DNA from: Brachycybe producta
Lineage: Eukaryota > Arthropoda > Diplopoda > Playtdesmida > Andrognathidae
Length of the DNA stretch: 64,000 nt
NCBI GenBank assembly: GCA_036925085.1
Contig: JAUPFP010000040.1
Span: forward strand, 1,259,884-1,323,883
Direction: 5' to 3'
Shown piece after piece: positions 60,501 to 64,000 of the stretch. Positions within the stretch are counted from its first letter, which is position 1. Each line of letters opens with the position of its first letter. A program made the translations under genes and the position numbers. The notes below the pieces were generated by a model. That model worked only from the letters and a program-made list of their open reading frames with translations, had not been told where the DNA came from and made no database searches.

Positions 60501-61550
60501 GGACTTGATTCAATAGTTCAATATCAGAGCAGCTCTTTTGACGCGTACGCGACCGGCGTCTCTACTGTGCGACTGCAACCAGACTGCTGTCCGAACAGTC
60601 TGGTCGCAGTCGTGATGGCAGAAGATTCTTTGTGTCGAGTTGAAAAAACACACTTCAATATAAATATTTGCCAAAACACAAAAAATGATCTTAACAGACA
60701 AGTTGACCCACGACTGACAATCGCAAGTCGCACAACAACGACCTGCCAGGAATCAAGGTGGGGAACAAACGAGACAATGTTCACGAAAGGCGGCAGTCGC
60801 GGTCGCTTCTAGAAAATTCCACCTATAGGATGTTCTAAATTGGTTTCCCTTTGACTCCCTGCAGACCGGGCCTATTTTTGTTGTTGTTGCTAAGTGTGCC
60901 ATCATTTAAAACGTACCCAACATTAAACGGTCCATTACAAGCGTGACCGTTGGCCGGCCCAACATTCTCCAATTTTCTTTAAGAAACGCCAATGCGGTCT
61001 TAAAAATATATACGAGGAGCTCAACATCGGTGACCGTGTAAAAATTCGTCGCGTCCAGATTCTGCAAGCAACGAACGACACACAACATTTTTAGGCGGGG
61101 GAGATTGAGAAACCCGAACACTTAAAGATAAAAACAATAAGAAAACGTCGTACGTACACAACAACACTACAAATGAATAACAAAATCAAAATAACGAAAG
61201 CAGTTAGTTAGTAAATAAATAATAAAAAATATGTTCGAGCAAAGCGTTGCGTTCATGCAAAAGGACTTATCATTTGTGTATATACATCGAGCAGCTTCTA
61301 TTTGAAAGCATTGCGTTTTAGAAGCTTCAATTTAAATTGTGCGTTCGGCGGGCGGGATTTTTGTCCTGCAAGATTACGGTTACGTGTTTTAAACCTGGTG
61401 TTTACCTAACATGGCATGATTAATTGGTATGATGACCGTGGGACGTCCCAGCATGTGCCAACTCGACTTCAAGAACGATAATTCCGATTTAAAAACATCA
61501 ATGAGTAGTTCGGTATCGGAAGCAATGTAGAAGCGCTGCTTATCTACAAA
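48337..61550 (-). CDS. PHKA: phosphorylase b kinase regulatory subunit alpha, C-terminal 684 residues (5' part off right edge)
   Basis: Exons: 61550-61406 or 61061-60917 (alternatives), 56770-56698, 55456-55365, 55289-55095, 55015-54835, 54100-53987, 53910-53751, 53679-53524, 53189-53060, 52984-52886, 52719-52667, 52478-52455, 51086-50919, 50831-50778, 49343-49140, 48543-48337. With one alternative exon they sum to 2055 nt and all phases fit. Recognisable blocks include [114 protein letters not shown] and [18 protein letters not shown] is the large regulatory subunit of the (alpha-beta-gamma-delta)4 kinase that activates glycogen phosphorylase. Alpha is favoured over beta by the DSAPSG ending. 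The glucoamylase-like N-terminal half is beyond 64000. Confidence 0.95.
49618..50405. mobile_element. large foldback element, family K, copy 2 (PHKA intron)
   Basis: Begins gctacatcgcaaaattactt and ends aagtaattttgcgatgtagc. Arms of about 380 bp share agcgctagcatcg, caatgttaaagaaaaaacgt and ccaattttgatggttcaaag with copy 1. A pure intronic hairpin with no reading frame of note. Confidence 0.85.
51270..51486. mobile_element. MITE, family O, copy 2 (partial)
   Basis: Matches the reverse of 60600-60770: gacctggcaggtcgttgttg, caaatatttatattgagtgt and aagaaccttctaccacca. Its end is lost where a family H fragment starts. Confidence 0.6.
51487..51629. mobile_element. family H MITE fragment (right half)
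   Basis: Covers atttgtatcttctcaatgaa to aggattcgtcccacctcta. The left half is absent. Confidence 0.65.
51892..52327. mobile_element. hAT-like MITE, family H, copy 4
   Basis: Ends taggaatgagccattcgaat and ggattcgtcccacctcta. The flanks tgtttaac and gttttaac are similar, in line with an 8-bp target duplication. Confidence 0.8.
52455..52478 (-). CDS. PHKA: PHKA 24-nt microexon
   Basis: Encodes KKTVPQTK, phase 0 on both sides, between acceptor gatgcag and donor gtgtgt. Neighbouring exons (52719-52667 and 51086-50919) are also phase 0, so it can be skipped without a frame change. It lies in the Ser-rich, poorly conserved linker before [14 protein letters not shown]. The call rests on splice sites and phase only. 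Confidence 0.6.
53266..53461. mobile_element. 196-bp MITE in a short PHKA intron
   Basis: Inverted ends aaggcgttcatagatgagcg and gttgctagtctgtgaacgc, with tcgagttggt and actcgatt inner pairing. A related partial sequence is at 27890-28015, 24 nt upstream of BRSK exon 7. Confidence 0.7.
54215..54720. repeat. family I-related inverted repeats (PHKA intron)
   Basis: gaaactagaagggtagctca and its inverse tgagctacccttctagttt occur with two pairs of tttcaaaataaac / gtttattttgaaag arms. Similar units are at 47870-48045 and 34660-35160. Confidence 0.65.
54835..56770 (-). CDS. PHKA: PHKA exons after the alternative pair (56770-54835)
   Basis: The exon at 56770 reads [20 protein letters not shown] then IGGTR. 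The exon at 55456 reads [20 protein letters not shown]. The exons at 55289 and 55015 carry a basic Ser-rich linker ([20 protein letters not shown]) and a Pro/Ser stretch ([20 protein letters not shown]). RRKMSVAG resembles a basophilic-kinase phosphorylation site. This stretch is the variable region of the family, which is subject to phosphorylation in mammals. Confidence 0.85.
55591..55990. mobile_element. MITE, family G, copy 2 (unexpanded)
   Basis: Ends ttaaggcactgataaaccaa and ttggtttatccgcgccttta. Contains gttcgcgatcacatggcgaa, agttcgcgagtcctcg and ctgttcacgaacaggtcc. It is about 400 bp against about 980 bp for copy 1. Confidence 0.65.
57130..57764. mobile_element. MITE containing an inverted gatgaacatggttt minisatellite
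   Basis: Ends cagggtcgggataaaaag and taatcctgaccctg. Arms ggtaactctaaaacccgaca and gtcgggttttagagttacgt pair. Between 57310 and 57500, ggatgaacatggttttaagg recurs about eight times with a 23-24 base step. From 57510 to 57600 the inverse (aaaccatgttcatcc) recurs four times. Confidence 0.8.
58030..58462. mobile_element. family K element, one arm (copy 3)
   Basis: Matches the right half of copies 1 and 2 (cagtgaagccaacacat, gcactttgaaccatcaaaat, acattgggtctatgggttca). The left arm is missing. Confidence 0.7.
58832..59260. mobile_element. MITE with cacacttggatacaaagtcg ends
   Basis: The inverted ends are cacacttggatacaaagtcg and gtgactttgtgtccaagtgt. The inner gtctagagacaatgttcc/gacaatgttccgcag blocks repeat. 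Confidence 0.7.
60462..60829. mobile_element. MITE, family O, copy 3 (PHKA intron)
   Basis: Ends taaggtggaattcagtagag and tctagaaaattccacctata are inverted, with ggcgatcgcgacc/ggtcgcttct pairing inside. It lies 88 nt from alternative exon B. Confidence 0.75.
60917..61061 (-). CDS. PHKA: PHKA alternative exon B
   Basis: 145 nt, phase 0 in and phase 1 out, identical in length and phase to exon A. Acceptor cttgcag, donor gtacgt. Encodes [20 protein letters not shown] and [18 protein letters not shown]. It aligns with exon A without gaps, 23 of 48 residues identical. The invariant WxMLGRPTV core is kept and the last residues differ. Confidence 0.9.
61406..61550 (-). CDS. PHKA: PHKA alternative exon A
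   Basis: 145 nt, phase 0 in and phase 1 out. Acceptor ttaaag, donor gtaaac. Encodes 48 residues including [20 protein letters not shown] and [18 protein letters not shown], the family segment just before [17 protein letters not shown] second AG, six bases further in (tttgtag), exists but would change the phase. Confidence 0.9.
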
Positions 61551-61703
61551 CTTTAATCAGTCAAGTTTAGCGTCTTTTAAATATATGAAGTTGCCAATGC
61601 AAAATATGCAAATGAAAAAGAAAAACACTGGAAATTAAATCTTGTTTAGATTTGCCTAATTCCGATTCGATTAATCGGCGAATCAATTTTTTTGTTTCCA
61701 ATT

Positions 61704-62230
61704 ACGGTGGCTGAATAGGGTACTTATTATGTTTTCGTCCCCCTTGATGGAGCCCTTGCAGTGGCTAGCATTTCCTGTCCATAGGAGGTCTTTTCCCTCC
61801 AGCCACCGTTTTGAGAAAATTTCTATTTTTCATGGGAACGTTTTTTACGAAAAAAATTCAAAGTGTTTTGGAAACTAAAATAGTCGGTGACAATGTTAAA
61901 AGTTGTTTAATGGTGATATCTTTCAAAATAAACTTTTTATGACAAGTTTGAAAAAGAGCGAAAATAGTTTTTCAATGGAAAAATAAAAAAAAACGGATCA
62001 TTTTCAAACTGAACTATAAAATTGTTTATTTTTTAAGATATTGCCATGAAAAAACTTTTAGCATAACCTTTTACAATTCTAGTTTTGAAAACAATTTGAA
62101 TTTTTTCGTAATGTTGTTTCGAAAAAACGTTCGTTTGACGTCTTTACGTCCAAAACGTTTATAGAGCATAGCATTTAAACACTCCAGTGGCGCCATCCGG
62201 GAAGACAACAGCAAAATAAATATCTATTCG
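61704..62230. mobile_element. palindromic MITE, family I, copy 5
   Basis: Begins ggtggctgaatagggtactt. Carries cagtggctagcatttcctg and its partner agcatttaaacactccagtg, with gatatctttcaaaataaact and gtttattttttaagatattg in the middle. Confidence 0.7.
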
Positions 62231-62747
62231 TATCAATATTCATTGCACATTCTGTTACAATGTTTCTTTTTTTTAAATCGAGTCCCTTTAAGAAAGTTCG
62301 TAAACAAGGCAAATTAGTGGTCCAGATGGACTCTAAAAAGTGGACGTCATTTCTTTTAAAATTATTTTTAAAAAGCAAAATACTCCAGCGTTCCATCCAG
62401 TAATTTTATGATGAGAAACTTTAAATGTAACAATTCTTAAGTTGTAGATATATTTCTTAGATCATTCATTAATATAAATTACTAACTATATTTCATGCAA
62501 CATTATCATCAACAAAACAATACAAACTAAACTACTCCTTATAAGCGAAACTCAATGAGGAAGAAATTCAAAGTTTCGTTAATCAGCATTAGAGAAGCAA
62601 CTTCAAGAAATAAAAAAACTACAGAACATAAAATGAATAGATATTAAAAATATACAGCCTGTCCCAAAAATGTATACACACTTTTGGTTGTTAACAACTG
62701 CCATGTTTATTTTCTTAAATTTAATTTAATAATTAAGAGTAAATTAT

Positions 62748-63104
62748 TATTATTATATATATAATATCCCAGGTCTGTGTATGTATGTGTGTGTGGAGTA
62801 ACAAAAACCATTGAAGCACATCGGAATTTATATAAATTTGAATAAATGAACCGTTTTTTTTTTGTCTCAAGGTCAACTATGTGTTGAACTCTTCCTTTGG
62901 AAAGTGTAGAAGGGGGAGAGAGAGAAAAGTGGGAGGGGGGTGAGGGGAAAAGGTTGGAAAGTGTAGAAGGGAGAGAGAGAGAGAAAAGTGGGAGGGGGTG
63001 ACTGAAATTGAAATGAAAGGAGTAAAAAAAGGAAAAAACGACGCGCATGCGCACAATTGCCTGTGAATTTTGCTCCAGTCATTTATGACGGGTTACCCCA
63101 CTAG
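62748..63104 (+). mobile_element. non-autonomous Helitron, short form (copy d)
   Basis: Begins near tatataatatcccaggtctg and ends gtcatttatgacgggttacc then CCACTAG at 63104. The interior is the reverse of copies b and c, including gacgcgcatgcgcac. Confidence 0.85.
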
Positions 63105-63698
63105 TATTATATATATAATATCCCGGGCCTGTCCGTGTGTGTGTGTGTGTGTGTGGATGGGTGTCTTTCCTCTAACGCTGGACAAACACCTTTGTCAGAA
63201 TTTATATAAATTTGAATAAATGAACTGCTTTTTTCTTCTGTCAAGGTCAACTATCTGTTGCACCCTTCCCATCCAAGAACCCCATGATATTAAATTGGAA
63301 AGGAGAAAAGGTTTATAAAGTGTAGAGGGGGGGGGGGGAGAGAGAGAAACGTGGAGGGAGAAAAAAGGGGAGGGGTGACTGAAATTGAAATGAAAGGAGT
63401 AAAAAAAGGAACAAACGATGCGCATGCGCCACCAGAAAAAATGAAAAGCTCATTTTCTCTTTCAAACATAAAAAAGGGGAGGGGATAATAGTAGCAAAAT
63501 TAAACCACAGTTTATCACGGGCAATTGTGCCCAGCATTAGAATTTTTTTTGCTCCGCCCTTTTATGAACATCATCAATTTCTAATTGGTTTGTTACTTGG
63601 TCTGATGTCATTAAAGGGCGGAGGAAAAGAGATTCTAATGCTGGGCACAATTGCCTGTGAATTTTGCTCTCGTCATTTATGACGGGTTACCCCACTAG
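63105..63698 (+). mobile_element. non-autonomous Helitron, long form (copy e), head-to-tail with copy d
   Basis: Begins tattatatatataatatccc immediately after the CTAG of copy d and ends gacgggttaccccactag at 63698. Contains a family B MITE at 63517-63656 and the extra ttcattttctctttcaaa segment shared with copy a. Confidence 0.85.
63517..63656. mobile_element. GC box MITE, family B, copy 9 (inside a Helitron)
   Basis: Ends gggcaattgtgcccagcatt and aatgctgggcacaattgcct. Inverted gctccgcccttttatga boxes with attggtttg. Same position in the host Helitron as copy 4. Confidence 0.8.
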
Positions 63699-64000
63699 TG
63701 TTACAATAAAGATTAGATGTAACAGTATTGCATATTTTATATTTAAATGAGGCATTATCTGAAATGTTCAAAATGTCGCCCATTCTCCTTGCTGACATTA
63801 GTAAGAAACTGATCTGCAAACACCAATTAATGTATTTCTTTTAATTGCACAACAATTCTCTTTGATTTCTTACTAAAATTATGTAAATGAGAAGAAATTC
63901 AAAGAGAACTGTCGCACAATTACAAGAGATAAGTTAATTGATGTTTGCAATTCAGGGTTTTTTTTTTTTACCAATGTCAGCAATGTGAATTGACGACATT

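Larger units (their letters stand above)
62655..64000. mobile_element. mariner-like remnant split by two Helitrons
   Basis: Left end agcctgtcccaaaaatgtat and acacactttt look like a Tc1/mariner terminus. After the Helitrons (62748-63698) the sequence resumes with gttcaaaatgtcgcccattc. It then forms an inverted repeat of about 90-base arms (tgctgacattagtaagaaac ... accaatgtcagcaatg) up to the window edge. Confidence 0.5.

Noticed and set aside
48337-61550. Assignment as the beta subunit (PHKB)
   Set aside because: The YDSAPSG...GSMTY ending, the [13 protein letters not shown] block and the [20 protein letters not shown] block follow the alpha subunit; beta differs at these places.

Overview
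This is animal (metazoan) nuclear DNA, AT-rich and crowded with repeats. Three protein-coding loci can be read from spliced exons with GT/AG borders and consistent phases. All three lie on the minus strand. No bacterial, organellar or CRISPR signal was seen. The proteins are close to bilaterian orthologues, and many small foldback transposons plus Helitrons fill introns and intergenic DNA, so a marine invertebrate is likely. The species cannot be fixed from the sequence.

Layout. (1) 138-1091: the first three coding exons of a DEG/ENaC-type sodium channel, running off the left edge. (2) 1.1-22.7 kb: no gene recognised. It holds a dead LINE fragment, about ten families of short inverted-repeat transposons (often nested) and minisatellites, including a 22-copy, 31-bp array. 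(3) 22718-46686: a complete SAD/BRSK kinase gene. It has 17 coding exons totalling 2214 nt (737 aa) and a 14.5-kb first intron packed with mobile elements. (4) 48337-61550: the 3' part of a phosphorylase kinase alpha-subunit (PHKA) gene, 684 residues. Its 5' half lies beyond the right edge. It contains two equal-length, same-phase, homologous exons that look mutually exclusive, a 24-nt microexon and a C-terminal CaaX box. (5) 62.6-64 kb: a mariner-like remnant invaded by two head-to-tail Helitrons.

The gene neighbours do not form an obvious pathway. BRSK is an LKB1-activated kinase of neuronal polarity and vesicle release, PHKA is the regulatory subunit of the glycogenolysis kinase, and the channel is a membrane protein.

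Most striking: the PHKA alternative exon pair; a GC-box + CCAAT + CRE cassette carried by about 15 copies of one hAT-like MITE group; Helitrons sharing one internal MITE; and transposon copies whose interiors have grown into exact-register minisatellites. Repeat family letters (A, B, D...) are labels used only here. Family-name assignments rest on visible motifs, terminal repeats and target-site duplications, not on a database search.
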